In this document: one piece after another, positions 21,152-33,726 of the stretch
Position numbering within the stretch: position 1 is the first letter of the stretch
Layout of the letters: the number at the start of each line of letters is the position of its first letter
From: Omphalotus guepiniiformis
Lineage: Eukaryota; Basidiomycota; Agaricomycetes; Agaricales; Omphalotaceae
Assembly (NCBI GenBank): GCA_028554645.1
Contig: JAQOOI010000019.1
Location: 682,001-746,000 of the forward strand
Reading direction: 5' to 3'
DNA: 64,000 nt
Notes under the pieces: model-generated
Database searches by the model: none
What the model saw: the letters and a program-made list of their open reading frames with translations, nothing else
What the model was told of the DNA's origin: nothing
Program-made: the position numbers and the translations under genes

Positions 21152-24100
21152 ATGCAGTCGACGTCGCATTCTCCGCAGGATCTATCCTCCGGTGCATCGC
21201 CATCGTCACATTTGAACAGTCGAATTACGCCAGACCAGTATGATTCTTCTTGGTCTTATCCTTCACATTCTCAACCATCATCTGCCGAGCAAGAGCCTGA
21301 ATCTGCTGCTGTAGCTCAAAATATGATTCCCCCGAGCTCGTCGTTCTACGATCCTCAGTCTGTCTCACAGCATGTCGAGGAACTTCAAGCTCAGAGATAT
21401 CAGCAATGGCTTGACTCGTACAGCGACCAAGGTCACAGGGCTCAGGCTCAGCAGGCGCATACACATCATGTCCAGGGGCAGCCGGCGTATTCGGGGAATC
21501 GCCACCAAGGGCTCATGCACGACCATCAATTCACTTTCCAATACGCGCCTCACAATCCGACTTATTCTTCGCAGCAGTTTGTTGCCAACAATGGTACCGC
21601 AGGAGGGTACTATGGCGAGTTGCAGCAACAGGCACAATATGCTCCCTCTCAGCATCAACAACGAACATATTCGAATTCATCTTACGCGGCAGCGCAGGTC
21701 GCGACTAGTGACGAGCTTTTGAATCCATCACCACATCTATCTCAAGCATCACATTCCTCTCAGTCAAGGTCCCCCTTGTCTTGGACCGAGGAAGCGCTCT
21801 ATTCTTCTGCACATGCTTCTAATTCGAATGCGACATCCTCGGCTGCTTCATCTTCCACTGCCGTCCAGCGACAGCCTTCTTCATCATTACCTCACACCCA
21901 CTCTCAGGTGTCCACATCACCAACTGTATCAACCAGCTCTAATTCTGCGAATCCTGCGCCGGCAAAACGCTCACAGCAGTCCAAGCCGACTAACTCGTCA
22001 CCTGTATCAACAAAAACAGGAAATGCGAATGCGCCTGGATCTGCGGGCAAGCGAAAGAGAGGCGCGGCTAACAAAAAATCACCCGGAGATGAACCGCCAA
22101 GTATGACAGCTGGATTGAAGCGCACGAGACACAATGATGATATGGGAAGTGATTCAGACAGCGAGGATGATTTAGATGAGTATGGGTATGGTGGGATCAG
22201 TGTTGGCACAGCGGGTGTTGCGGGAGGCAGCGGGTCAACGAGAAAAGGGAGAGTTCTACGACTGTGAGTTGTTCATTTCAATGTTTTTCTTCTTTCATGT
22301 TCTTTTGACTCGTCGAGTGCTCACGTAAATTTCTTTTATTTCTCTTCAATTCCTTCAAATCTCGACCTATCTCGACCCAAATGTTCCATCTGTTCTTACT
22401 CGCATCACGCGCCCTGTCTTGCCTTCTGAATCCACGCGTTCCTCCGCGATTCTCGTACCCTTGGTCCTTCGATCTCTGGTTCCCTTCTTCAAACTCCACG
22501 CACTGGACTCACCTGCACATGTACTTTTCAACCTTTGCGCTGCTTTTACGTCTCTTCTTCTATCCCTTGCCTCTTTGAACTACGTCTTTCCCCTCTTTCC
22601 CCCTCAAACCCAACAATTTCTCCATCTCATTCATTCTTCCTTTATCGGCTCCTCTGATCTGGATCGGTCTGGCCATGGGATGCATGGGATCTCATATCAC
22701 AATTTCTATAACGAACTGCTGGCCTCCTATCCACGAATTTGGCATTCGCTTTGCCTGTTCTCGCGCAATCGAAATTAATTGACATCACGTGCATCGTGTA
22801 CTCTCCGGCGGAATTTTCGACATTTGGCGCCCACCACCTTCGACGCGATGCTCGACACTGGCCTCCAATGTTCTGCTTTGTGGGTTTCTGGAAATCTACC
22901 ATTCTTGCACTCTACGCGCTCCCTCTGTCTGCTCTCTTGTTGCTGCTCCTTTATGCTGGTTTTGGGACCCGTCACTATCAATTGTGATGCTCACGCACGC
23001 GCTGACATCTAACCTGACCCTTAATACCTCCTTTGCGTCCCAACCTTCCCGGCTCCGTTACACCTTCGTGCTTCTTACTCTTTATGGTTCCGGCGATATG
23101 TTATCTACGATCTACACGGCGGTCATAATCGCACCTGCGCGTATGTCATTCAACGGGCACTGGCGGCCTTGGATTGAACGTTGTCGGTTTCTTCTGTCGC
23201 ATGTATGTGCCTTGTGACGGTGGCATCTCGTTTCACCTGCATCGCGCGCTGCTCCTTGCTACATCCATCGCTACGCGCTGTGCGGTACTGGGTTTGTTTT
23301 GCACTTTGAATCTGGCTAAACTTGCTTGGTCGCTACTCTTACCATTTCTTTCTCGTATTTCGGCCCTCTTTTTCTTACGACTGACTGTGACGTTGGTAAC
23401 CTGATTGAATTTGCGTTTACAATTTCATATTCGTTCCGTGATTGATATTTTCGTCGTCCATATTATGTCGCTCGGCATCATCTATTGAATTCATTTCTCC
23501 GTTCCACCTTTTTTCTCCGTGTTTTCTGGCTCTGTCTCCTCAATTTATCCCTCTTCTTTAACACCACCTTCGACGACTTATACCATCTTCTATCCTTTGC
23601 TTGCTTTACACTTCCTTCTTCTTCTCGACTTATGGCTTTCAATCCTTTTCTGTATTCGGGCACACGCCGGTATGGTTCTTTATCATTTATCTCTCCACTT
23701 CTGTATCCGCTTGTGGACCGTACTCCTCCACCACCTATCACCGCTGCATATTTCTCCCTTGTCTTTGCTGTCTCCTCGATATGCTAACTTTTGTAGGCCT
23801 GGAGCATGTACACACTGCAAGAAGCTCAAGGTATGTCCGTGTATTCATTTGTGTCCATTGCTTTTCTTGTCTCGTGCGATGGTCCGTGTATGCGCTCCCA
23901 TACGGCGCAAATACTCTCGTCTTCTTTCTGCGTTTGTCATATAGCCTAAAAGGCTTGTTGAATTGCTTCTTTGCCATTCAAAATTTCTGGCTTCTCCGTT
24001 ATGTCTTTTCGCTTTATGTACTTGGAATGGTTCGCTGATTGGTGTTCTCGCTCTCTCCCCACCCCCGCTTGTCCTCTTCCGTTCCTTTGCCGAATGACGA

Positions 24101-27100
24101 CTGTCTGGCCATCACTGATATGGTGTCTCTCTCTCGTAACCCACTACCTCTATAACGACGACTACTGATCTATCACTGAAATACGCTCCATCTTGGTGTA
24201 TTGGTTTCGGATCTTGGTCTATGCTATGTTCGAAACTCGGTCGAATCGGGGACGTTGACTGTCGTCGCGGGCAATCGGTTTTGTCTATTCAGATGAAATG
24301 TGACTTCCCAGAAAACGATAATACCTGCAAGAGGTGCAAGAGTGGAGGCCATGTGTGCATTGTTGAAGGAAGGAAGCCCAGAACGGCGCCAAAGTAAGCG
24401 TTTCCTGAAATAACATTTTCATCTTCTCGTGTTCTTGTTTGCGTGTTCCTCTTTCTTTTTCTATACTGCCTTATTTGGTCAGCGTGTTCGTTCCTGCTCA
24501 CTTCTGAGGACGTGTCAAACTGTGTCACCTTGAGTGGTCGGAGCGACCACATCAGTTTTCTTCATATCTTTTGCCCATCCGTTCCGTGTCGTGCGCCGTT
24601 CGGAACGAGTTGCTTATCCTACTTGCTCTTGTCGATATGGGGATGCTTCCGTCTATTTTCTGCTGCAATTATAGCTCGGCATCACGGTGACAGCCCTGCT
24701 ATCCGCTGACTGGTACCAGGTCAGATATATCTAAGGCTCAGGTTCGGATCGAGCTTCAGCTAGCACTGCTGGTACTTTCATTTTCCCGGTTTCTGTTTTA
24801 GGAATCCTGTGATTAAAATCCCCCGGAGTGTACCTTTGGTGGAAGAAAGTGGGTGTCGCTGCTAAAAGCAAGCGTTCATCTTGGAAGGATGGCATGATGG
24901 GACCGGGGTTTTAGAACTTCAAGGCTGTTAATGCATAAATACAGAGTTCTGGCAGACGGGATGGGATGATTCCCTGCGTTTTCTCCTTTTTTTCGTTTCT
25001 TCTCCCATACGTTGCGTTGTATTCACCATGCTTTTCGATGCGCCTCCATCTCCCTCGGGCTGTTCTTCTTCAGCCTCATCTTCGCCGTTCTCGTTCGTTC
25101 TCATAGACGAACTTGACCAGGATGTGGCAGAACTAGACTCTTTGTCACCTCTTAGTTCACCCGCTTCATCGGTGGCTGACGGTTTTGTGCCATCTTCTAG
25201 CAAACGTGAATACCTTCTCGCACAGATTCGGCAAAAAGATGCAATCATTGAGTCTCTGCTCAAACAAGTAAGTTGTGGCACTCCTACGTGGGATGGACAT
25301 GCATGTTGATATCCCGCACAACTTCATAATCCCTACATCGCTACGCCCCTTTCTATAGCATCATACCGAATGGCTACATCGCCCTCGGACTCCAACAATC
25401 GCAACATTCTCGCGTGGCTTGATCGCCTTCAAGCGAGCGTCCAGAATGCTGGCGGGAAGAGTGGGCCTGTGGCGTTCAAGCTCGACAGTCGTATGAACGG
25501 AGCGGGAGATGACGACGACTCTGATCAAGAAGGCGATCATCTTACACATGCGCAGCGATATGGACTTGTTCCCATCGATGGCGATACGGTCGAGAAGGGC
25601 ATGAACGGCCGTAAAGCGAACGGGCGTAGAGAAGGCGACGGTAGTTCTGATGATGATGCTGACAAGCTACAGTCGTCCCTGCCAGACTCCCATGTACCCC
25701 TTGGCCTCATCGCCAATTTGAGCCTGAGTAATAATAGCAAGGTTCGCTCGGCGAAAAAGGAGGGTAGAGATGACCTCCTTGACGAGGAAAACCTCGATGA
25801 CGATAATGTGGAGAGTGAGGGACTTGTGACGTCGCGTATGATTTCCCTATTGGTTGTTCTGACTTGATGTATCATAGGGTGTGGCGAACGAGACATACTT
25901 CATGCCTGGTGAGTATTGATACAATTTGTGTGATTGGTGGATTGTCTGACGGAGTTGCGGTGGCTGCGAATTAGGGCCTGCGACGGATCTTAACATTCGC
26001 GCTACTTTAATCGAGCAACACAGTCCCCCGGAGATTCTAGTCCATGGATTGGTCACCCCGGACGACGTGGACAAACTTTTTGAGATGTAGGTCATTCTAG
26101 CGACCCTTGGTTGATCTTGTATTGATAGTTCTCTGTTCAGATTCTATGAGCGCGTTAATGTGAGCCGTCCTGTTATTAGCCTCGGTCCGCCGGCTGACAT
26201 TTGCGTTTTAGCCTTTCATTCATCTTCTAGACCCTGCCCTGCATACCCCTGCTTCTACCTTCACAAGGAGTCCATTCTTGTACACCGTTAGTGAGTACTC
26301 CGTACTCCCTAGATGTGTCAATGTATTGAGGTATCTCTTCTCAGTCTGCGCTATCTCATCTCGATACTACCCCGAGAAATCTGAAATATACCCTATCGCG
26401 ATGCACTTTGCTAAACATTCGGCCGCAAATGCTCTCATTGACGGTTGGAAGTCAGTTGAGTTGTGCCAAGCGTATATTCTCATGAGCATATATGCCGTTC
26501 CGGCACGACGATGGGAGGAAGACCGGAGCTGGCTATACACCGGTCTCGCTATAAGGATCGGTCACTTGAGATGAATCTATAGGTTACATGTATTGACACC
26601 TGAATGATGGATGCTATAAGGATCGCCACTGACTTGAACCTTCATCAAGTACCGGCGACTAAACCCCAGACCGAAAAGCAAGAACGAGAGATGTTGAATA
26701 GGACCAGAGTATGGATGATTTGCTTCAACTTGGATCGCTCAACAGCGACGCAATTTGGAAAACCGTCTACGGTCAAAGAAGATTTGTTAGTTACTGTTTT
26801 GGATATGCAGAATCTCCGACTAATCCTTCCGCAGCATCATGCGTAACTCCCAGGATTGGTACAAGAAATCTCCGTATAACCTTCCTGTGAGTATTTTATT
26901 CGCTTTGGCTGTGATGTTTTGACCAACGCTATGAATGTTTAGTACGATGTTCACCTATGTGGATACACTGCCCTCTTGAAGATTGTAGCCGGATTCCATG
27001 ACGAAATCTTTTCCGACCCCTCCGCACCTAGCGGATTGAATAAAGTAAGCCTGAGCCTTGTTTCTGTGTCGACTATCAGTAACTTTAATGATAGCGACTT

Positions 27101-28469
27101 GATTTCCGGACCGTAACATTGAAATTCGACGCTCGCCTCACTGCCTACCAAGAAGAATGGCAGAAACGTTTCTCCGATGCTTTACAGCCGGGAGGTCCGT
27201 GTCCCTTCATTTTAGCCACTCTGCCTACTCACACCCGGCCGTTAGACCGCGGCTCTGCTTTCCGATGCCTTCTCCTTCCATTGTAAGTTGGCGTATTCGG
27301 TACATGTTTTGATTGGTCTTGATAGGCTGTCCCCTTTAGCCTGGTGGAGTACTCGCGGCTTATCATGTTCTCGTTTGGCTTCCAACAAGCGTACCAACGG
27401 GGGATTCGGTCAGCAGATGACCTGTTCTTTACGAAGGTGAGCGCTCTATCTTCAACGTCTTCATGAAGTCTCACGGAACGTTTGTAGTGCTTGGGTGCTG
27501 CAAAATCTGTCATCAGGAACATGGTGGAGCAGTTAGTGCCGAGTGGTTACATGAGATATTCAGCTGATGGTATGCGCCACCAGGGTTCATACCCATGACT
27601 TTGTTGACTGATGTGACTTGACAGGGCATTTCATCTTCGCTGCGTTTGCATCAGCTTTCTTGCTAAAGGTTTGTATTTGATAACTGCTGGCATGGATATC
27701 GTATCTGAGGGTTTCGTTCAGGTCTTACGACCCGAATTTTCCACCATTCTTTCCAAAGAGGAAGAAAATGAAATATTCGAGCTCATTGGCCGACTTATCC
27801 AAACGCTGAGCTCGCCGAGTATCGCCATCGACGATCGGCATACGCCCAAGCTTTACGCACGATTCCTAGCAGGTCTTCTCTCTCGGCATCGTCGTGATGG
27901 CGCGACTGTTGGTCGTCTGCAGCCGCAAACTACTCAGCATTTGGCACCAACTACGAGCGACTTTACCCATGGGACAAATCCCTCTATCACCACTTTCCCG
28001 GTGACCCAGCCTCACAACTCTCATCTTGCTCACGAACAAAGTTCGAATGGCTATGGACAGGACGCGTTTAGTAACGGGACTATTGATAAGATGTCTACGC
28101 CGGTTTATCGACCTGAGGTTACCTATGCTGCGGGTGCTGGGCCGATTCAGTACGCAGACGTGCATATGGTCGGAGTAGATGGAAATATGGTTGCGGAGGA
28201 TGAGATGCTTGCTACTATGCGGGCGTTGAAGAACCCTGCATGGTGGCAGAACATGATGATGCCTGGGTAAGACGGTCTACTTGTATTGATGGTAAAATAT
28301 CATGGGCTGACCTTTTGGTGTTAGATTCACATGGCCCGACGCGTCATCTCCTGCTTCCAACTCTCCGACGCCGCCTGCCAGTTACAACACGCAACAAAGT
28401 TCTCCTCCTCCTCCTCCTATGAATTCCGGCTATGGTATATTCCATGCTCAGCCAGTTGCTCTGTACTGA
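21152..28469 (+). CDS. Zn2Cys6 fungal transcription factor with Fungal_trans domain
   Basis: About 1,100 residues over more than a dozen exons. Exon 1 (21152-22263) is a Ser/Gln-rich region ending in a basic stretch (KRKRGAANKK) and an acidic run (DSDSEDDLDE). Exons 23797-23830 and 24293-24393 supply the zinc cluster: CTHCKKLK joined to MKCDFPENDNTCKRCKSGGHVC, all six cysteines present. Exon 4 (25201-25267) is a dimerisation helix (KREYLLAQIRQKDAIIESLL). The middle domain follows, with ATLIEQHSPPEILVHGLV, CAISSRYYPEKSEIYPIAM, WKSVELCQAYILMSIYAVP and LNRTRVWMICFNLDRSTATQFGKPS, typical of Fungal_trans (PF04082). The C-terminus is polyproline and ends PVALY. It resembles the conserved basidiomycete PriB-type regulators. 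Introns 1 (22264-23796) and 3 (24394-25200) are far longer than the rest. The acceptor of intron 4 near 25320 is not canonical. Confidence 0.85.
25028..25267 (+). other. Possible alternative first exon of the zinc-cluster regulator
   Basis: Inside the 807-nt third intron, an ATG at 25028 (context TTCACCATG) after a T/C-rich tract opens an 80-codon frame. It runs through a Ser/Pro/Asp-rich segment straight into the dimerisation helix (KREYLLAQIR) in the correct frame and ends at the normal donor at 25268. A transcript starting here would make a protein lacking the DNA-binding zinc cluster. Confidence 0.4.
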
Positions 28470-28833
28470 TCTTCTTTCGTGATTTGTTGCGTATGTTTGA
28501 TGTTCGCTGTTCGTTGTGCAAATGTGTTTCAGATATCTTTCTTGTGTGCCTTTGGCTGTTATAACCTCGTCTGATCTGCTTTCTCGTGATTATCTCTATA
28601 CATGCTTTCTTGTACAATACAGTGAGTCGTGTAACTGGTGTAGAAGTAAACAAATCGATCTTTGAAGTTGACAAGCAAGTGACTACTTGGTGTGCATTCA
28701 CTTAGGATAGGCCGGTCACGTAATTCCGGACGCGTCCATTTCTTCCGTCCTATAACCTGTTTCTCATTCTCACTCATCTCAGCATCCTGTGCTCGTCTCA
28801 AAGATTTAAATCAATCACCGTACGAGCGAGATC
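28470..28833. other. Intergenic region
   Basis: Terminator of the regulator and promoter of the small gene at 28834. No gene or repeat seen. Confidence 0.5.
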
Positions 28834-29576
28834 ATGGGAGAGTATCCAGGCTACCAGCTTTCGCTGAACAAAGCTGTACCTCTTTTCATCCCGTCCAACC
28901 CCGAGCTCAACATTCTAGAACCTCATGTAGTGCAAGTAATGATACGGACATTGGGGTTTTCATGCAAGTAAGTTTCCTTTCAACTTGATCATATGCATCT
29001 TCATTGCTATGACGGTCAATCGCGTCGTGTATGCTAGGGTCACCATGCTACAAGCATCGGATGATTTTTACTTCCAAGTTCCAATTCACTTCAAAGTCAA
29101 ATGCATATATCAATCACTTTCATCGGTTTTATTTAGGAAAAAGGATCTGTCGATTTGGAGAAGAATGGCATCGGTGGACGATATGGCCGTATTTTTCTGT
29201 TCTCAAGAAGAAATTACAGCAAGTCCTACGCGGTTTTCCTTTCGGCTTCGTAATCCCAGCTTTGACGCGTGCCGGCCACTTTTTAGAAAGTCGTAGAGAC
29301 CGTTGTCATTGGCCATATGATTCGTGGACTTCCTGAAAGTCTGGTGCTGGAAGGTGCTGGGTATATATTGCACGCTAGTAAGTGACCCTCATGAGTTCCT
29401 CCGTGGGTGGAGTATCGATTTAAGCGCATATATGCACAGGAAGAAAGAAATGGAAGTGTCGCGATATGTATGGATTCAGATGGGGTGATGAGGTTGTACG
29501 AGCTGCTGAAGACAAGTGGATTTTTGAACTTGTGCCCATGACTGGGAAGCAGGAGAAAAAGGTCTCAAGAGAGTGA
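28834..29576 (+). CDS. Small hypothetical protein
   Basis: Exon 1 (28834-28967) encodes MGEYPGYQLS...VVQVMIRTLGFSC and ends in a clean GTAAGT donor. It joins, in phase, the exon after TTTATTTAG near 29150 (KKKDLSIWRRMASVDD). The next part is ambiguous: the direct frame stops at 29296, while removing two short introns gives QVLRGFPFGF then KVVETVVIGHMIRGLPESLVLEGAGYILHA. A final exon from about 29441 encodes KKWKCRDMYGFRWGDEVV and stops at 29576. Total about 160 residues. No domain recognised. Basic and aromatic residues alternate, with no signal peptide or membrane segment. Confidence 0.45.
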
Positions 29577-30031
29577 GGGATTATGCATATGGTGAAGAAT
29601 CACTTGAAGTCTTGCGAAAAAGAAAACTCGGAAGCTGGCTTAATCAGGATTTGTCGATGCAGCCTCAGGACATCGTGGTGTGGTTCACGAGACAGTGTTG
29701 TACGAACAATACAACGCATGCCAACGCGGACGCATAAGTCGACAGAATCTGAGAATTTTCGCTTGATGCAGGGCAATCCACTAGTGGCGTTCTTGTGACA
29801 TTCGAGTTCATATTCCTGAACTTTTGATCTCCAGGAAATACATGTATTCATTCAAAGCAGCCGAACAACGATACGAAGAGAATAATGAGTGGAGACTCTG
29901 GAGAGTGTCAGCCGCTGAGGGGATGTTGAATTACTAAGCATACATACTCCGCCAGGTATGCCGCTGACTCGCCGCTGGCCAGTCCGTTCACTGAGCGTCA
30001 TATTGCGTGGTTGCGAAGCTTTAAACTTGGC
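29577..30031. other. Intergenic region upstream of aldo/keto reductase
   Basis: Open frames here lack domains and splice context. Contains the reductase promoter at its right end. Confidence 0.45.
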
Positions 30032-30040
30032 TATATAAAT
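30032..30040 (+). promoter_or_regulatory. TATA box of aldo/keto reductase
   Basis: TATATAAAT, 48 bp before the ATG at 30088. Confidence 0.6.
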
Positions 30041-30087
30041 GCTCGGAGTCTTTTACTTTCGATATCCTTTTCTCATCGCAGATCAAC

Positions 30088-31410
30088 ATGTCAGCTCTCA
30101 AGAAAATTCCCCTTCGCCAAATTGGTCGTAACGGCCCAAAAGTCAGCGCCATTGGCTTCGGAACAATGGGTAATTGAGACTTGTGTAAGAACAAAAAGTC
30201 AACCGTTTACTTACGCTTGCCATTGGACAGGCATCGGTGCTTGGTATGGCAAGACCGATGAACAACAAGCCCTGAAGACTCTGACTTACGCTGCAGACCG
30301 CGGCGTGACCTTCTGGGACACTGCCAACATCTACGGAACCTGTACGTTCATCGATAGCTCCATTCTGCGCTTCAACTCATCGATCTTTTCTCTGTCAGCT
30401 GAAGAAGTACTCGGAAACTGGTTCTCTCAAACAGGCAGACGTTCAGAGATCTTCCTAGCTACGAAATTCGGCGCGTTCGATCCGGAAGGAAACCCTCAGG
30501 ATGGTGTAATCTCTAAACCATCACACATCGTTAAATCCGTGCAGCGCTCTCTTAGACTCCTCAAGACAGACTGGATTGATCTGTACTATCAGCACCGTGT
30601 AGACCCCAAGGTGCCTATTGAGGTTGTGTTGGAGACGTTGCGTCCTTTCGTCGAGGAAGGCAAGATCAAGTATTTGGGTTTGTCGGAATGTAGTGTGGAG
30701 ACTCTTCAACGCGCAAAGAAGGTACCCGGACTAGGAGAGAAAGTCATTGCTGTACAAATGGAATATAGTCCATTCACATTGGACATCGAGACAAATGGTT
30801 TGGCTAAAGTGGCGGAGGAGCTTGGGGTCTCTGTGATTGCATATAGCCCTCTCGCTCGAGGACTCGTCACTGGCCGGTGAGCACATCTCGTGTGTTCTGT
30901 CACGTCTTGTGCTGATTACACCTTCCCAGATACCGCTCTCGAGATGACTTTGAACCTAACGATCTCCGTCTTACCTTGCCCCGGTGGTCAGAAGAAAACT
31001 TCCCGAAAAATCTCCTTATCGTCGATAAACTCAAGGAGATTGCGGACCAGCACAAAGCCACCAACAGTCAAGTCACTCTAGCTTGGATTCTCGCTGAACA
31101 TCCTACTTGTACGCACATGTCCCTTTGTTTTCAATATCTCTGACCTGACTTTCTGCTCTCCTCTTTTCTCCATCACCCTCTCGACAAAATAGGGGTTCCT
31201 ATCCCTGGGTCTCGTTCGGTCGAGCGATTGGAGGAAAACGCTGCATCTGCGGAGCTCACTTTACCTGCGGATGCTGTGAAAGCTATTCGGGAGTTCGTGG
31301 ATAAAGCGGAAGTGGCTGGAACGCGCAATCGTACACTTGCATGGATTGCTGCAGGAGTCGAGGGCAAATGTATCCCTCTCGAAGAATGGAAGGGAGAGGA
31401 GAACTACTAA
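30088..31410 (+). CDS. Aldo/keto reductase
   Basis: Five exons encode about 340 residues from MSALKKIPLRQIGRNG to KGEENY. The AKR tetrad is visible: Asp in TFWDTANIYG, Tyr in the same motif, Lys in FLATKFG, and His in DLYYQHRVDP. Further hallmarks are KVSAIGFGTMGIGAWYG, GKIKYLGLSE, VQMEYSPF, VIAYSPLARGLVTGR, and the NADPH-binding VPIPGSRSVERLEEN. The class is the fungal Aad/YakC-like group that reduces aldehydes and ketones with NADPH in the cytosol. The first intron falls right after the GFGTM motif. The gene is alone on its side of the duplication zone and could be general detoxification or part of secondary metabolism; sequence does not decide. Confidence 0.9.
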
Positions 31411-31804
31411 GTGAGGAAATCTTGATATACCTGCGACTGAAAGTTGTTTTTGTACTGTACTGCGAAGTGTAGAAGTGTTAGTGTAGATACTTAGATTTTA
31501 GCCGGCTGCTACGGGCCGACGGTGAAAACGAAAAATTGACACAATCTGCGTGTTTTCATTCTCTTCTTCGACTTGCGCTCTAATGTTGCTCAATGCAACA
31601 TGCTTTACATCTCCTCTCGACGCGAATATTCAAATGATTCAAGAAACACTACAAGCAGTATACCTGGTTCAACGGGAATACTCACACTATTAGGCATTTC
31701 AAGACCGGGTCGGTGGATAATATTTCGTTCGGTACTCTTTTTGCGGCAGGATAACAGTATTCAGCAGTCAAACACGTTCTCCTTCAGCGGGTCGAACTTC
31801 ACGC
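31411..31804. other. 3' flank shared with paralogous copy
   Basis: From about 31640 the sequence matches 37420 onward closely, including the non-coding 3' part of the cysteine-rich gene. The first 200 bp are the reductase 3' end. Confidence 0.5.
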
Positions 31805-32211
31805 TCAAATAGCGCAGATCTCTACAGCCTGGCATCTGCAGAAGTAATAAGCACACTGTACGAAGCAGTACGATTCAAGAAAACGCTTACGTCTGGCTTC
31901 CGACAACTCCACAGCAGATCGTACCCTCTGGACCTATCAAAAGCAATGAGAATCTGATTCAATGGATAAATACGAGGTGATCATCTACACGGCTGAAAAA
32001 ATACACAGTTCTAGACGACACAACAGGACACTCACACCAAAGGGACCACCTAAACGAAAGGAATTGACAAGGCAATTTTAGCGTCTGTTCACCTCAAAGA
32101 TGTTTGCAACATACATGATCTTTCGACGTCAACTCTCACCTCCAGCGAGTTGGCAGATACCAAGCTGAGGAAAACAAAGAGGGTGAAAGTGGTAGACAAA
32201 AATGTGCGCAT
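31805..32211 (-). CDS. Small secreted cysteine-rich protein, copy A
   Basis: Four exons (32115-32211, 32038-32049, 31891-31933, 31805-31835) of 97, 12, 43 and 31 nt encode 60 residues. The N-terminus is a signal peptide (MRTFLSTTF, hydrophobic core, LVSANSLE). The mature part has five cysteines in the order C-GPFGPEGTI-CC-GVVGSQT-C-QAVEI-C. The splice choice is supported because the same four exons, the same phases and the same 12-nt exon work in copies B and C. Minus-strand TATA-like TATATATT lies at 32286-32294. It is secreted by prediction. Size and cysteines fit effector- or hydrophobin-like small secreted proteins, but it lacks the eight-cysteine hydrophobin pattern. Function unknown. 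Confidence 0.75.
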
Positions 32212-32615
32212 CCTGGATATACGAGGGACAGAGAATGGTGAGTTGCGTCTGGGACTATCTTCCCCGTCCTCCTCCCCACCCCCTTAATATATATCAGTTC
32301 GCAAGCAGGGAAACATTGAGGTTGGATATTGAGCGCTGAGCTGTTGCCGCTGTGGTTTGAAGGGCGTGCGGAGAGGTTGGGGTACTGATGCGACGCTGTG
32401 TTGCGTGATAGTTGATTACTTTTATGCTACCTTGCAGACTCCCGCCAGTGACTTATCGGCGGCATATGTGAATGAAACTGGGGCCCAGGTATGAAATCTC
32501 ATTTGCTGGTGATCACAAGGAGCGAACTCGGATTAGTCTTGAATTATAGTGCATATGTTCAAGTATCTACTTTGCAAATTGTATCGACGTGTCCCGTGTT
32601 TGCCGCCGCTCACTG
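32212..32615. other. Promoter region of copy A
   Basis: Holds the TATA-like sequence at 32286-32294 and, farther right, the 3' end of the next minus-strand gene. No other gene seen. Confidence 0.45.
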
Positions 32616-33726
32616 TTAAACGGCTGCTGCCTGAGGTTGTGTTGATTTCAACAACGCCGAAAGCAAGCCAACCTCAGGCGAAGAACTTCTCGTACTGTTT
32701 AATGCGTTTTCGGCCTTCTTTGGATCATAAGGACCCTCAATATCAAAGCACCATCCTTGATGCTCTCGTGCGCCCTCTTCACCGTCACGACTCTCTCCCT
32801 GATCGATTTCGACTCGGCGGAGTGGGAAGAGGCGAAGGGACCGCCCCACGTTACTCTTTTTCCTGCTTCGGACAATGTCGTAAACATTGATTTTCAGGTC
32901 CTGCTGAAGCCATAAACGGAACGCAAAGGGTCGAGTGGTATCCTCACCATGGCTGTTACTATCATTATTGCCCGACTCTCCTGGTCCGCATACAATGACA
33001 AGAAGGTGGATGTTATTTGGATAAATAGCATTTTTCTCGCCTTGAAATACCCTTAAAGAAGGGATTTTTAGATAAACAGGCCGAGTATAAAATGCAACCA
33101 GCATACCAGGATAGAGTCGTGCGTTCATCGATCTTGCGCCGTTGGGGAGAAAGTGAAATGATGAACATGTCCTGCTCCATCGTACTTTTGTCGTCCGTCT
33201 CAGGTTTCATGCTGAGAAGCCCTTCACGTCTCGTGTCCGTTTTGTTTACATTCAACCCATTCACACGTACGTATTCATCACTGAATGGATAGCTTCCAAG
33301 TATATCAACCGAAGAAGTCTGTGGAACACGCTCGGGGGATTGCTGAGTCGGTGTCTGGGGCTTGTTGGGATTAATAGAGGTGCTTATGCTCACTTGAGTT
33401 GGCGAGGTGCTTGTCTCTTGAGTATGCTTCGCAGGCATATCTATTGCCACAAGTGGAATCTTTGCTGACCCTGCACGGTATATTCAGTAGAAAATTAGAA
33501 GTCATTGTATAACCCATTCAAGATGAAACTTACTCAGATATTCTCCTTCATCCAATTCGAAGCCTATGGTGAGTAGCACAGCACTCAGTCGTCGAAAGGT
33601 GTCTGGATCCTTATAGAAATAAACAGAATCCACAGTCAAACTGATTCTCTGGAAAGCCTCTGGCTCCTTCGATTTGTCAAGTTTCTCGCCATCAATTCTT
33701 TTGAGTCCAGGAGAATGGGCCATCAT
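32616..33726 (-). CDS. Hypothetical protein, lineage-specific paralog 1
   Basis: Three exons run from MMAHSPGLKR at 33726 to the stop at 32616 (about 330 residues). Exon 1 has EPEAFQRISLTVDSVYFY and ends at a GTAAGT donor after EYL. Exon 2 begins AKIPLVAIDMP, continues with a Thr/Gln/Pro-rich linker and ends TTLSW. Exon 3 starts VFQGEKNAIYPNNIHLLVIV, and near its end carries GWCFDIEGPYDPKKA. The paralog at 34757-35686 keeps the same exon plan and motifs. No known domain; no signal peptide. A segment of about 40 residues before GWCFDIE is not alignable to the paralog and may be frameshifted. Confidence 0.6.

Noticed and set aside
22381..23405. Several plus-strand frames of 60-140 codons
   Set aside because: All lie in the pyrimidine-rich long intron of the zinc-cluster gene, overlap in different frames and have no domain.
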